Shown in pieces: positions 16,244-24,859 of a stretch of 53,019 nucleotides of DNA. The stretch's first letter is position 1; each line of letters starts with the position of its first letter. The translations under genes were made by a program, and so were the position numbers. The DNA is taken from NCBI RefSeq assembly GCF_944391105.1, contig NZ_CALXSK010000023.1:1-53019 (forward strand), in the 5' to 3' direction. The stretch is from an uncultured Victivallis sp. (GTDB lineage Bacteria > Verrucomicrobiota > Lentisphaeria > Victivallales > Victivallaceae). The notes below the pieces were generated by a model. It saw only the letters and a program-made list of their open reading frames with translations. It was not told the origin of the DNA and did not search any database.

Positions 16244-19200
16244 ATGGCTTTCAAAAACATCTCGAATCAGGTTCATTTTCCGGAGCTGGAGTGCGAAATA
16301 CTCGAATTCTGGCGGAGTTCCGACATCTTCAAGAAATCGCTCGATCAGCGTCGTGGCGGACGGGAGTTCGTGTTTTACGACGGGCCGCCGTTCGCGACCG
16401 GGCTGCCTCACTACGGCCACCTGCTGGCCGGGACGATCAAGGATGTCGTGCCGCGTTATCAGACCATGCGCGGCAATTACGTCGAGCGGCGGTTCGGCTG
16501 GGACTGCCACGGACTCCCGGTTGAGAATGAGATGGAGAAACAGCTTAATTTGAGCAGCAAGCGCGACATCGAGGCCTACGGCATCGACAAGTTCAACGAG
16601 GCGTGCCGCTCGATCGTGCTTCGCTACACCGCCGAGTGGGAAAAGGTCGTGAACCGCATGGGGCGCTGGGTCGATTTCCGGAACGGTTACCGGACGATGG
16701 ACCGCAGTTTCATGGAGTCGATCTGGTGGGTGTTCAAGACGCTGTGGGATCAGGGGCTGGTCTACGAAGGGTACAAGATCCTGCCGTACTGCCCGCGCTG
16801 CGCGACGCCGCTGTCGAATTTCGAGGCGAATCAGGGGTACAAGGATGTGGTCGATCCGGCGATCACGCTGCGTTTCCGGGTGAAGGGCGGGGAGAACGCC
16901 TACTTCCTCGCGTGGACGACGACGCCGTGGACTCTTCCGTCGAACCTTGCTCTGACGGTCGGTCCGGAGATCGACTACGTGAAAGTGAAAGACGGAGAAG
17001 ACTTTTATTATCTGGCCGAAAGCCGCCTCGGAGCGTATTATCGCGAGACGCCGGAGATCGTCTGGCGCGGCAAGGGGTCCGAACTGGTCGGGATGCGGTA
17101 TGAGCCGTTGTTCAGCTACTTCGCCGATCTTGCCGACGAGGGGGCGTTCCAGGTGCTGGGCGGCTCGTTCGTGAGCACGGAGGACGGCACCGGGATCGTG
17201 CACACCGCGCCGGGCTTCGGCGAGGACGACAACGCGGTCTGCAAGGCCGCCGGACTTCCGGAGGTGTGTCCGATCGACGAGGAGTGCCGTTTCACCGCGG
17301 AGGTCCCCGATTACGCGGGGCGTCCGGTGAAGTCGGTGGACAAGGAGATCATTCAGCGGCTCAAAGAGGAAGGCAAGCTCATTCATCGCGGGCAGATCAA
17401 GCACAGTTATCCGCACTGCTGGCGGGACGACGGGCCGCTGATCTACCGCGCGATTTCGACCTGGTTTGTGAAGGTGGAAGCGATCAAGGATAAGATGATT
17501 GCGAACAACCGCACGATCAACTGGGTGCCGTCGCACCTGCGCGACGGCCGGTTCGGGAAGTGGCTCGAAAATGCGCGCGACTGGGCGATCAGCCGCAACC
17601 GTTACTGGGGCACTCCGCTGCCGATCTGGCGCAACGCCGAAGGCGAGGTGATTGTGGTCGGGAGCGCCGCGGAACTGGAAAAACTCTCGGGCCGGAAGGT
17701 CGAAGACCTGCACAAGCATTTCATCGACAAGATCGAAATTCCGTCTCCGACCGGAAAATCGCCGCTGAAGCGGGTCACGGAAGTGTTCGACTGCTGGTTC
17801 GAATCCGGTTCGATGCCGTATGCGCAGCAGCACTATCCATTTGAGAACAAACAGCATTTCGAGGAGAATTTTCCGGCGGACTTCATTGCCGAGGGGCTCG
17901 ATCAGACGCGTGGATGGTTCTACACGCTGGTGGTTCTCGCATCGGCGCTCTTCAACAAGCCGCCGTTCCGGAATGTGGTGGTGAACGGTCTTGTGCTCGC
18001 GGAGAACGGGCAGAAGATGTCCAAGCGGCTGCGGAATTATCCCGACCCGATGGATGTGATCGACCGCTGCGGTGCGGATGCGCTGCGGCTGTTTCTGCTC
18101 GGGTCGCAGGTGGTTCGCGCGGAGGATCTGAAGTTTTCGGAGGCGGGGGTGCGCGAGGTGCTGCGCGGAATCATGATTCCGATGTGGAACGCGCTGTCGT
18201 TCTTCGTCACCTACGCGAATGTGGACGGCTATGAGCCGGCGCCCGGGGAGGTGAAAGCTCCCGCGAAACCCGCGAATGTGCTCGATCGCTGGATTCTCTC
18301 TTCCGCGTCGCAGATGGTCGAGGAGATCCGCGCCGAGATGGATGCGTACAATCTGCAGAAGGCGGCGAACCGGTTCAGCCGGTTCATCGACGACCTCACG
18401 AACTGGTACATCCGGCGGAGCCGCCGCCGTTTCTGGAAGTCGAGCGACGACGCGGACAAGAAGGAGGCGTATGCGACGCTGCATTATGTCCTGCTGACCT
18501 TTGCGAAAACGGCCGCGCCGTTCATTCCGTTCACGACCGAGGCGATCTACCGGGTATTGCGGACGGCGGAGATGCCGGAGTCGGTGCATCTTTGCGACTA
18601 TCCGGAACCGGACGCCGCGAGCCGCGACGAGTATCTTGAGCGGCAGATGGAGCTGACGATGTCGGCGGTTTCGTCGGGACGCTTTCTGCGGACGGCGAAC
18701 AACCTGAAGGTGCGCCAGCCGCTCGCGAAGGCGGTGCTGGCCGCTCCGGACGCCGCGTCGCGCAAAATGCTTGAGGAGACCGCGTGGATCGTCGCCGAGG
18801 AGCTGAACGTGAAACAGGTCGAGTTCTGCGACGATGAGGAGGCGCTTGTGAAGCGCTCCGCGAAGGCGAACTTCAAAGTGCTCGGCAGCCGTCTCGGAAA
18901 GAATATGAAGGAGGCCGCCGCGAAGATCCAGGCGCTCTCCGGGCGCGAAATCGGCGAAATTCTCGCCGGGAAGCCGTACCGCCTTGCGCTGGCCGATGGG
19001 ACGACCGCGGAGATTTCCGCCGGCGACCTTGTGGTTCAGCGTGAGGAGAAGCCGGGGCTGGTTGCCGCGAGCGGGGACGGCATCACGATTGCGCTTGCTA
19101 CCGAACTGACGCCGGAATTGGAAGCGGAGGGATTTGCGCGCGAGTTTGTGAGCAAGATCCAGAATCTGCGCAAGGAGAACGGCTTTGACGTGGTCGACCG

Positions 19201-19372
19201 GATCCGGATCGAATACCGTGTTCCGGAAAAGTGGAATGCGGCCATCGAGTCGAATCTGGCGTACATCTGCGAAGAGACGCTTGCAAAGGAGCTTGTGCCG
19301 GGAGAGGCGGCCGATGGCGTTGACGTCGATGTGAACGGCGAAGCGTGCCGTGTCCGGGTGGAGAAGGCGTAA
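16244..19372 (+). CDS. ileS: isoleucyl-tRNA synthetase, eukaryote-like type
   Basis: 1042 residues, class Ia synthetase that charges tRNA-Ile and proofreads valine. The active-site motif is HYGH (residues 56-59) inside FATGLPHYGHLLAGTIKD, and the second signature is KMSKR (591-595) followed by NYPDP. Both match the eukaryotic/chlamydial IleRS2 clade rather than the common bacterial HIGH/KMSKS type. The editing domain lies around 200-400, with WTTTPWTLPSN at its start. IleRS2 enzymes are often insensitive to mupirocin; that is family knowledge, not shown here. Its RBS (GGGTGA) overlaps the stop of the symporter gene. No T-box is present. Confidence 0.96.
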   Translation: MAFKNISNQVHFPELECEILEFWRSSDIFKKSLDQRRGGREFVFYDGPPFATGLPHYGHLLAGTIKDVVPRYQTMRGNYVERRFGWDCHGLPVENEMEKQLNLSSKRDIEAYGIDKFNEACRSIVLRYTAEWEKVVNRMGRWVDFRNGYRTMDRSFMESIWWVFKTLWDQGLVYEGYKILPYCPRCATPLSNFEANQGYKDVVDPAITLRFRVKGGENAYFLAWTTTPWTLPSNLALTVGPEIDYVKVKDGEDFYYLAESRLGAYYRETPEIVWRGKGSELVGMRYEPLFSYFADLADEGAFQVLGGSFVSTEDGTGIVHTAPGFGEDDNAVCKAAGLPEVCPIDEECRFTAEVPDYAGRPVKSVDKEIIQRLKEEGKLIHRGQIKHSYPHCWRDDGPLIYRAISTWFVKVEAIKDKMIANNRTINWVPSHLRDGRFGKWLENARDWAISRNRYWGTPLPIWRNAEGEVIVVGSAAELEKLSGRKVEDLHKHFIDKIEIPSPTGKSPLKRVTEVFDCWFESGSMPYAQQHYPFENKQHFEENFPADFIAEGLDQTRGWFYTLVVLASALFNKPPFRNVVVNGLVLAENGQKMSKRLRNYPDPMDVIDRCGADALRLFLLGSQVVRAEDLKFSEAGVREVLRGIMIPMWNALSFFVTYANVDGYEPAPGEVKAPAKPANVLDRWILSSASQMVEEIRAEMDAYNLQKAANRFSRFIDDLTNWYIRRSRRRFWKSSDDADKKEAYATLHYVLLTFAKTAAPFIPFTTEAIYRVLRTAEMPESVHLCDYPEPDAASRDEYLERQMELTMSAVSSGRFLRTANNLKVRQPLAKAVLAAPDAASRKMLEETAWIVAEELNVKQVEFCDDEEALVKRSAKANFKVLGSRLGKNMKEAAAKIQALSGREIGEILAGKPYRLALADGTTAEISAGDLVVQREEKPGLVAASGDGITIALATELTPELEAEGFAREFVSKIQNLRKENGFDVVDRIRIEYRVPEKWNAAIESNLAYICEETLAKELVPGEAADGVDVDVNGEACRVRVEKA

Positions 19373-19373
19373 G

Positions 19374-20378
19374 ATGATGACCGGCCGTACACGGTTCGGA
19401 ATTGCGCTCGCGCTGCTGCTGCTCGCGGGGATGCTGCTTCTGGTGCTTCAGCTGCTGCACCGGGTTTCGGAGCGGAACACGCGGTTCGATCGGATTTTCC
19501 CGGTTATGGGAACGGTGGCGGAACTCACGTTCTTCACTTCGCCCGGGAATGCGCAGAGTGCGGCCGACGCCGTGGTCGACGTGTTCGACGAAGTGACGAA
19601 CCTCTGCAACGTCCACGATCCGGAGAGCGAACTTTCGCGGTTGAATGCGACGGCGGCGGAGAAACCGTTTGTCTGTTCCCCCGAACTCTGGTTTCTGCTG
19701 CTGGAGTCGCGGAAGGCGTATGCATTTTCGGACGGGGCGTTCGACATTACCTCGAAGCCGCTGATGGATCTCTGGGGATTCTATCAGAAGCGGGGCGGCT
19801 CGCTTCCGACGGAGCTTGAGATTGCCGAGGCTCAGTCGCGGGTCGGTTTGAACAAGGTGATTTTCAACGACGATGACCGGAGCGTTAAATTCACGGTTCC
19901 AGGGATGAGTTTCGACCTTGGAGGCATTGCGAAGGGGTACGCGGTCGATCGGGCGTTCGAGGCGGTTTCGAAGTTCGGGATTCGGCGCGGCGTCATCAAT
20001 CTCGGCGGCAATCTGCGGCTGTTTCCGGAGCCGCCGCCCGGGAGAAATGCCTACCGGGTCGGTGTGAGAAATCCGGAAAACAAGAGTGAACTCCTGGAGG
20101 AGACGCTGGAATTGTGCAATGTATCGCTCTCGACCAGCGGGGATTACGAGCGTTTTGTTACGATCGGCGGCGTGCAGTACGGGCATATCATGAACCCGGT
20201 GACGGGCCGTCCGACTCAGGGAACGCATTCGGTGACGGTGATTGCGCCGTCGGCGCTGTTGGCGGACTGGCTTTCCACGGCGATTTTTCTTCAGGGGGAA
20301 GCTCTGGCGCACCGGGCGGAGAGCTCGTTCGGCGGCGTGGCGGTGCTTATCGCCCGGCCGACCGACAAAAAACCGTGA
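19374..20378 (+). CDS. apbE: FAD:protein FMN transferase (ApbE family)
   Basis: 334 residues. ApbE attaches FMN covalently to threonine in subunits of respiratory flavoproteins such as Nqr/Rnf. Residues 8-27 form an N-terminal membrane anchor; there is no lipobox cysteine. Family motifs are FSDGAFDITSKPLMDLWGF, SFDLGGIAKGYAVDR, INLGGNLR, GHIMNPVTGRP and ADWLSTAIF. The start at 19374 directly follows the ileS stop and has GGAGAAGG upstream, within ileS. No Nqr or Rnf genes lie in this window, so its target is encoded elsewhere. Confidence 0.93.
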   Translation: MMTGRTRFGIALALLLLAGMLLLVLQLLHRVSERNTRFDRIFPVMGTVAELTFFTSPGNAQSAADAVVDVFDEVTNLCNVHDPESELSRLNATAAEKPFVCSPELWFLLLESRKAYAFSDGAFDITSKPLMDLWGFYQKRGGSLPTELEIAEAQSRVGLNKVIFNDDDRSVKFTVPGMSFDLGGIAKGYAVDRAFEAVSKFGIRRGVINLGGNLRLFPEPPPGRNAYRVGVRNPENKSELLEETLELCNVSLSTSGDYERFVTIGGVQYGHIMNPVTGRPTQGTHSVTVIAPSALLADWLSTAIFLQGEALAHRAESSFGGVAVLIARPTDKKP

Positions 20379-20416
20379 CGGAAGTTCGCCGGAGAAGGCG
20401 GAGGGGGAAACAGGCC

Positions 20417-21307
20417 ATGCATCCGGTTCTGATGTTCATCGCTTCCGGCTGGGGATTCTGGTGTGGTCTGGCCGTGCTGGCAGTCGCGATCCCAGCCGGG
20501 CTGCGGGGACGGAGCGGGGCGACGCTCTCCCTGACCGTGACGGCGACGGTGCTCGGGATTCTGCTGGTCGCGCTCTCCTCGACTCCGGTTTCCGGCTGGA
20601 TCATCTGGCCGCTGTTTGCTGCGGCGTTGGCGATGGTGGTGACTTTACGGTTCGAGACGCCGTGGCGGTACGGCGCTGCGGCTCTGACGGCGGCTCTGGC
20701 CGTTTCGGCGGCCGTGCTCGAACTGCCGTACTGGCTGGAGCCCGAACCGCTGGTGTGCCGCGGGAAACTCTGGATCCTTGCCGATTCGATCAGTTCCGGC
20801 ATCGGATTTGAGGAAGAGACGGTCTGGAGCGAATTGCTGGAACGGGAACATCCGGGGCGGATCGCGAACCGGGCGGTGCCGGGGAGCAAGGTGGGCTCCT
20901 CGCTGCGGATTCTCGAGGAGCGCTTCGACTTTTCCCCCGGCGATGTGCTGCTTATTGAACTGGGCGGCAACGATCTGCTCGGAGGGGTTTCCGGCGATGA
21001 ATTCGCCCGGAAACTGGATGAACTGCTTTCTGCGGTCGCGGCTCGGGAGGTTCCCGCCGTGATGTTTGAGTTGCCGCTGCCGCCGTTTCGCGGGGCTTAC
21101 CTGCGTGCGCAGCGGTTTCTTGCGGAAAAATACGGAGTGCGGCTGATTCCGCGCCGCCGGTTTGCCGCGGTTCTTCGCGGGAGCGAGTCGGTGGTGGATG
21201 GAGTGCATCTTTCGAATTACGGACACGAAAAAATGGCGGAAGTCGTGCGCGGGGGCGTCCGGTTTGACGAACCGCACCGGGCGGCGCCGGAACAGAAAGG
21301 GGATTGA
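20417..21307 (+). CDS. membrane-anchored SGNH/GDSL-type hydrolase
   Basis: 296 residues. About four hydrophobic helices fill residues 1-105. The rest is an SGNH hydrolase domain: the nucleophile block is ADSISSG (GDSL variant with Ala), then GSKVGSS, block III GGNDLL, and the catalytic pair in VDGVHLS. All catalytic positions are present. Such enzymes remove acyl or acetyl groups from lipids, sugars or peptidoglycan. The domain lies after the membrane part; its side of the membrane is not certain. The ATG at 20417 follows GAGGGGG. It sits 38 nt after apbE and 1 nt before the epimerase gene. Substrate unknown. Confidence 0.78.
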   Translation: MHPVLMFIASGWGFWCGLAVLAVAIPAGLRGRSGATLSLTVTATVLGILLVALSSTPVSGWIIWPLFAAALAMVVTLRFETPWRYGAAALTAALAVSAAVLELPYWLEPEPLVCRGKLWILADSISSGIGFEEETVWSELLEREHPGRIANRAVPGSKVGSSLRILEERFDFSPGDVLLIELGGNDLLGGVSGDEFARKLDELLSAVAAREVPAVMFELPLPPFRGAYLRAQRFLAEKYGVRLIPRRRFAAVLRGSESVVDGVHLSNYGHEKMAEVVRGGVRFDEPHRAAPEQKGD

Positions 21308-21308
21308 T

Positions 21309-22091
21309 ATGCGGAATTTCAAGTGGGGATTTTCGACGCTCAGCTGCCCCGCGAACACGCTTGCGGAGGCGGTCGCGCTGGCGGACGAGTTCGATTTCCG
21401 CTATCTGGAACTCCGGGCCGTGGAGGACTCGATTCAGCTGCCGCGGGTGTTCGCCGCGCCGGAGAAACGCGTCTTGCTCGTGAAGCTCGGGCAGGAGGGG
21501 CGGATCCGGGTGTTCGGCAGTTCATTCGGATTGGCCGCGTCCGAAAACGACCGGGAGGAGCTTGAGGCGCTCGGGCGTCTGGCGGACGAGGCGGGCGTGC
21601 CGTATCTGCGGGTGTTCGGCGGCTTCGATTTCCGGGAGGAGTTTTGCGAGGAGAAGGCGGAGACCGCACGGCGGAATCTCGACTGGTTCCGGTCGCTCGG
21701 TCTCCGGTCGCAGCTTGCCCTGGAGACGCATGACGGCTTCAGCTCGGCCGCTCGCTGCCGGAAACTTTTTGAACAGCTCGGCGAGGCGTTGCCGGTGGTC
21801 TGGGATGCGCACCACACCTGCCGTTTTGCGGGCGAGACTTTCGCGGACAGCTGGGCGATGCTGGCCGGGCACGTCGTCGACGTTCACGTGAAGGACAGCC
21901 GCCTGGAGTCAGACGGCAAACTGGTCGCAACGGTTCCGGGGGAGGGGGATCTTCCAGCAGGAGAGCTGCTTGACCTTCTGGAGAAGGCCGACTACACGGG
22001 GCCGGTTACGCTCGAATACGAAAAGCTCTGGCATCCGTATCTGCCGGAGTTGCGTGTGGCGCTCGAAGCGGTCAACCGCGTCTGGCGGTGA
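21309..22091 (+). CDS. sugar phosphate isomerase/epimerase-like TIM barrel
   Basis: 260 residues of the xylose isomerase-like/AP endonuclease 2 superfamily. The metal-binding set can be read along the barrel strands: Glu in LALETHD, Asp/His in VVWDAHHTC, His in VVDVHVKDS, Glu in VTLEYEK. It has no signal peptide. The ATG at 21309 follows AGAAAGGGG. Its 3' end overlaps the convergent miaA by 20 bp. The exact sugar is unknown; the upstream hydrolase gives no firm hint. Confidence 0.82.
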   Translation: MRNFKWGFSTLSCPANTLAEAVALADEFDFRYLELRAVEDSIQLPRVFAAPEKRVLLVKLGQEGRIRVFGSSFGLAASENDREELEALGRLADEAGVPYLRVFGGFDFREEFCEEKAETARRNLDWFRSLGLRSQLALETHDGFSSAARCRKLFEQLGEALPVVWDAHHTCRFAGETFADSWAMLAGHVVDVHVKDSRLESDGKLVATVPGEGDLPAGELLDLLEKADYTGPVTLEYEKLWHPYLPELRVALEAVNRVWR

Positions 22092-22956
22092 ATGTTCCCC
22101 TTTTTCCGTAATTGATGTCGCATAGACGGAACGCGGGTTCCGGGAGGGATTCCCCGTTCAGGAACGCTTCGATGAGTGTGCACGGATCGGGGTCGCGCCC
22201 CGCCTCGAGCCAGTGAATTTTGTGTCCCTCGCGTTCGAGTTTGCGGAAGAAGATGTCCTGCCGTTTCGCGAACTGGCGGATGCGGGCGAGCAGAGTGTTG
22301 CGCATTTCCGAGAGCGTGCACTCTTTCTTGAGATAGCGCGCGACTTCGCGGTATTCGAGTCCGAAGAATTCGAGCTGCTCCCAGGAGACCTCATTGATTT
22401 CGTGCAGGCGTTTCACCTCGTCGACGAGCCCGTCCGTGATGCGGCTGTCGAGCCGGGATTCGATGCGGGCGTGGACTTCGTTGCGCGGATAATAGACGCC
22501 GAGCAGCAGCGCGTCGAGTTCGAACGGCGGTTCGAACGAGGGTTCTTCCTCCGGGTTCTGACGGACGCGCGCAACTCCCTTTTCACGCGGCGGAAGGGCT
22601 CCGCCGGGGAGGTGATAGCCGTCGATGAGCGCCGCGAGGTAGAGCGCGGTTCCGCCGCAGAGAATCGGCAGTTTGCCGCGTGCGGCGATCTCCCATACGG
22701 CACGGTAGGCGTCGCGCAGGAAGCGCGCGAGGTTGTAGACTTCGCGCTGCGGGTCGGCGATGTCGATGAGATGGTACGGAACTTCGCCGTATTCGTCGAG
22801 ATCCTTGCCGGTGCCGATGTCCATGCCGCGGTAGACCTGGCGCGAGTCGACGCTGACGATTTCCGCCGGGAAGATGCGCGCGAGCTTCACGGCCAGAGCG
22901 GTTTTTCCGGTCGCGGTCGGGCCGGTGATGACGACGGTTTTGATTTTTTCAGCCAT
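22072..22956 (-). CDS. miaA: tRNA dimethylallyltransferase
   Basis: 294 residues, slightly short for the family. MiaA adds an isopentenyl group to A37 of tRNAs reading UNN codons. The P-loop GPTATGKT (12-19) is near the N-terminus, followed by VSVDSRQVYRGMDIGTGK and the catalytic-core ILCGGTALYL. The C-terminal substrate segment keeps RQFAKRQDIFFR. The start at 22956 follows GCAGGGA; a TTG eight codons further upstream is less likely. Divergent from lpxC. Confidence 0.95.
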   Translation of the reverse strand: MAEKIKTVVITGPTATGKTALAVKLARIFPAEIVSVDSRQVYRGMDIGTGKDLDEYGEVPYHLIDIADPQREVYNLARFLRDAYRAVWEIAARGKLPILCGGTALYLAALIDGYHLPGGALPPREKGVARVRQNPEEEPSFEPPFELDALLLGVYYPRNEVHARIESRLDSRITDGLVDEVKRLHEINEVSWEQLEFFGLEYREVARYLKKECTLSEMRNTLLARIRQFAKRQDIFFRKLEREGHKIHWLEAGRDPDPCTLIEAFLNGESLPEPAFRLCDINYGKRGTFTARRG

Positions 22957-22972
22957 AAATCCCTGCAAAAAA

Positions 22973-23026
22973 TTGTACAAACGCGGTTTTGCGTATTATA
23001 TTATGCCCGTGAAGCGAAAAAATCAA
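22973..23026. promoter_or_regulatory. overlapping divergent promoters of miaA and lpxC
   Basis: Minus strand, for miaA: TTGATT (23026-23021), 17-nt spacer, TAATAT (23003-22998). Plus strand, for lpxC: TTGTAC (22973-22978) with TATTAT (22994-22999) at 15 nt or TATATT (22997-23002) at 18 nt. The two -10 regions coincide. Confidence 0.45.
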
Positions 23027-23046
23027 TCTTGAAAGCGGATGATTCG

Positions 23047-23898
23047 ATGGAAAAACAGCAGACAGTCGTCAATTCGGCCGAATATTCGGGGATTGCATTG
23101 CACTCCGGCGCCCGTTCCCGGGTGCGGATTCACTCTGCGCCCGAGAACACGGGGATCGTGTTCCGGCGGGTCGACCTCCCCGGCAAGCCGGAGGTGCGGG
23201 CGCTCGCGTCGAACGTGGTTGACGTGCGGCGCGGAACCACGATCGCAAACGGCAACGCCGTGGTGTTCACGGTTGAACACATCATGTCGGCTCTGCACGC
23301 GTTCCATGTGGACAACTGCATTGTGGAGATGGACGGCATGGAGCCGCCGATCGGCGACGGCAGTTCACTTCCCTACTGCCGGATGGTGCGCGAGGCGGGC
23401 ATCGTTCAGCAGGAGGCGGAGGCGAAGGTGTTCACTCCATCGAAGCCGCTCTATGTCGAGGGAGGGCATACGCGGCTTGTGATCGTTCCGGGGGATGTGC
23501 TCCGGGTCGTCTGCACGACGAGTTTTCCCGGCTGCCCGATTGATCCGCAGTTCTACGAGTTCACCGCGACCGATCCTGAAGCCTACGAGACCGAGATTGC
23601 GGGCGGGCGGACATTTGTCGATTTCCGCGATCTTCAGCAGCTCCTGGCGATGGGGCTTGTGAAGGGAGGCAGCCTCGACGCGGCGGCGATCATCCACGAC
23701 GGCGCGATCATCTGCAAGGAGGCTCTGCGCTACCCGAATGAGATTGTCCGCCACAAGATTCTCGACGTGGTCGGGGATCTCTATCTTTCCGGCTGCCGGA
23801 TCACCGGGACGGTCATCGCCGTCAAGCCCGGCCATCCGAAGAACGTCGAACTCGCCGGGCAGCTTCAGAAAGAGATCATGGCAGCGAACAACGCATAA
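23047..23898 (+). CDS. lpxC: UDP-3-O-acyl-N-acetylglucosamine deacetylase
   Basis: 283 residues. LpxC is the zinc-dependent, committed step of lipid A synthesis, so the cell has an LPS-type outer membrane. The zinc histidine motif VEHIMSALHAF and the C-terminal RHKILDVVGDLYLSG with His and Asp ligands are present, together with GDGSSLPY and the AGGRTFVDF loop. Many PVC and Bacteroidetes species fuse LpxC to FabZ; here they are separate genes 21 nt apart. The ATG at 23047 is the first in frame that gives the normal N-terminus. Confidence 0.95.
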   Translation: MEKQQTVVNSAEYSGIALHSGARSRVRIHSAPENTGIVFRRVDLPGKPEVRALASNVVDVRRGTTIANGNAVVFTVEHIMSALHAFHVDNCIVEMDGMEPPIGDGSSLPYCRMVREAGIVQQEAEAKVFTPSKPLYVEGGHTRLVIVPGDVLRVVCTTSFPGCPIDPQFYEFTATDPEAYETEIAGGRTFVDFRDLQQLLAMGLVKGGSLDAAAIIHDGAIICKEALRYPNEIVRHKILDVVGDLYLSGCRITGTVIAVKPGHPKNVELAGQLQKEIMAANNA

Positions 23899-23919
23899 GA
23901 AACAGACAGAGGGAAAAGA

Positions 23920-24834
23920 ATGGGTAAGTTTTTTGGACTCCGCGAAATCCGTGCAATTCTTCCGCAGCGCTATCCGATGCTGATGCTCGATCGCGCGGAG
24001 CAGATTTCCGATACGCAGTTCGTCGGATTGAAGAATCTTTCGATCAATGAGAACTTCTTTCAGGGGCATTTCCCCGGGCATGCGATCATGCCGGGCGTGC
24101 TTCAGCTTGAGGCGATGAAGCAGCTCGGCGAACTTGCGGTGCGTCCGCAGCTCGATCCGGCCGGAGAACTCGATGTCTACATGCGGGTGGTCGAAAAGGT
24201 CAAATTCCGCCGCCCGAACAATCCGGGCGACCGGGTCAAGGTCGAGGCGGAAATCCTCTCCGTCGAGAACGGCGAGGCGGTTGTGAAGGCGCAGACCTCG
24301 AACAACGGCGGACTCACCTGTGAGGCGAAGATCACGCTTGCGACCCGTCCGAAAAACGGTCCGGCCGCCATGCCGGAACTTCACAACGAGTTCGACAAGT
24401 GCGACGCGACTCCGATGGACGTCGAAAAGATCAAGTCGCTGATACCGCACCGTTATCCGTTTCTGTTCATCGACTACATTGCGCGGATCGAGGGGGATCA
24501 CGTCTTTGCGGTGAAGAATCTCACCGGGAACGAGGAGATCTTCTCGCAGGCCGGGGATTACGCGGTCATGCCGGAGTCGCTGCTGTGTGAAATCACGGCA
24601 CAGTCCGGTTGCGCGCTCGTGCTGGCGCGTCCGGGCAACGAGGGGAAACTCGGGTACTTCATGTCGATCGATCGTGCGGAGATTTTCGAACCGGTCTATC
24701 CGGGCGACCAGTTGATTGTGGATATCGAGCTGCCGCCGGCGAAGGGGCGGTTCGGCAAGGGAACCGGCTGCATCAAGGTCGGTGACAAGGTGGTTTTTCA
24801 GATTACGCTGATGTTCGCGATCGTCGACGCGTAA
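23920..24834 (+). CDS. fabZ: double-hotdog 3-hydroxyacyl-ACP dehydratase with a degenerate second half
   Basis: 304 residues, about twice the usual FabZ length. The first hotdog domain (1-145) keeps the catalytic His50 in GHFPGHAIMPG and Glu64 in LQLEAM. A linker (about 145-165) leads to a second hotdog domain (166-304) that opens with the same PHRYPFLFIDYI helix. It has lost the HFPGH histidine, reading FSQAGDYAVMP at that point, but keeps the matching Glu224. FabZ dehydrates 3-hydroxyacyl-ACP for fatty acid and lipid A supply; the second half may be structural. It follows lpxC closely with AGAGGGAAAAGA as RBS. Confidence 0.9.
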   Translation: MGKFFGLREIRAILPQRYPMLMLDRAEQISDTQFVGLKNLSINENFFQGHFPGHAIMPGVLQLEAMKQLGELAVRPQLDPAGELDVYMRVVEKVKFRRPNNPGDRVKVEAEILSVENGEAVVKAQTSNNGGLTCEAKITLATRPKNGPAAMPELHNEFDKCDATPMDVEKIKSLIPHRYPFLFIDYIARIEGDHVFAVKNLTGNEEIFSQAGDYAVMPESLLCEITAQSGCALVLARPGNEGKLGYFMSIDRAEIFEPVYPGDQLIVDIELPPAKGRFGKGTGCIKVGDKVVFQITLMFAIVDA

Positions 24835-24859
24835 CGGAAGTCTGGCATTGAGGAGGCGA

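Noticed and set aside
14467..16260. 597-codon minus-strand frame opposite the symporter gene
   Set aside because: Composition is extreme (Arg, His, Glu) and contains no motif; the plus strand encodes a complete SSS transporter.
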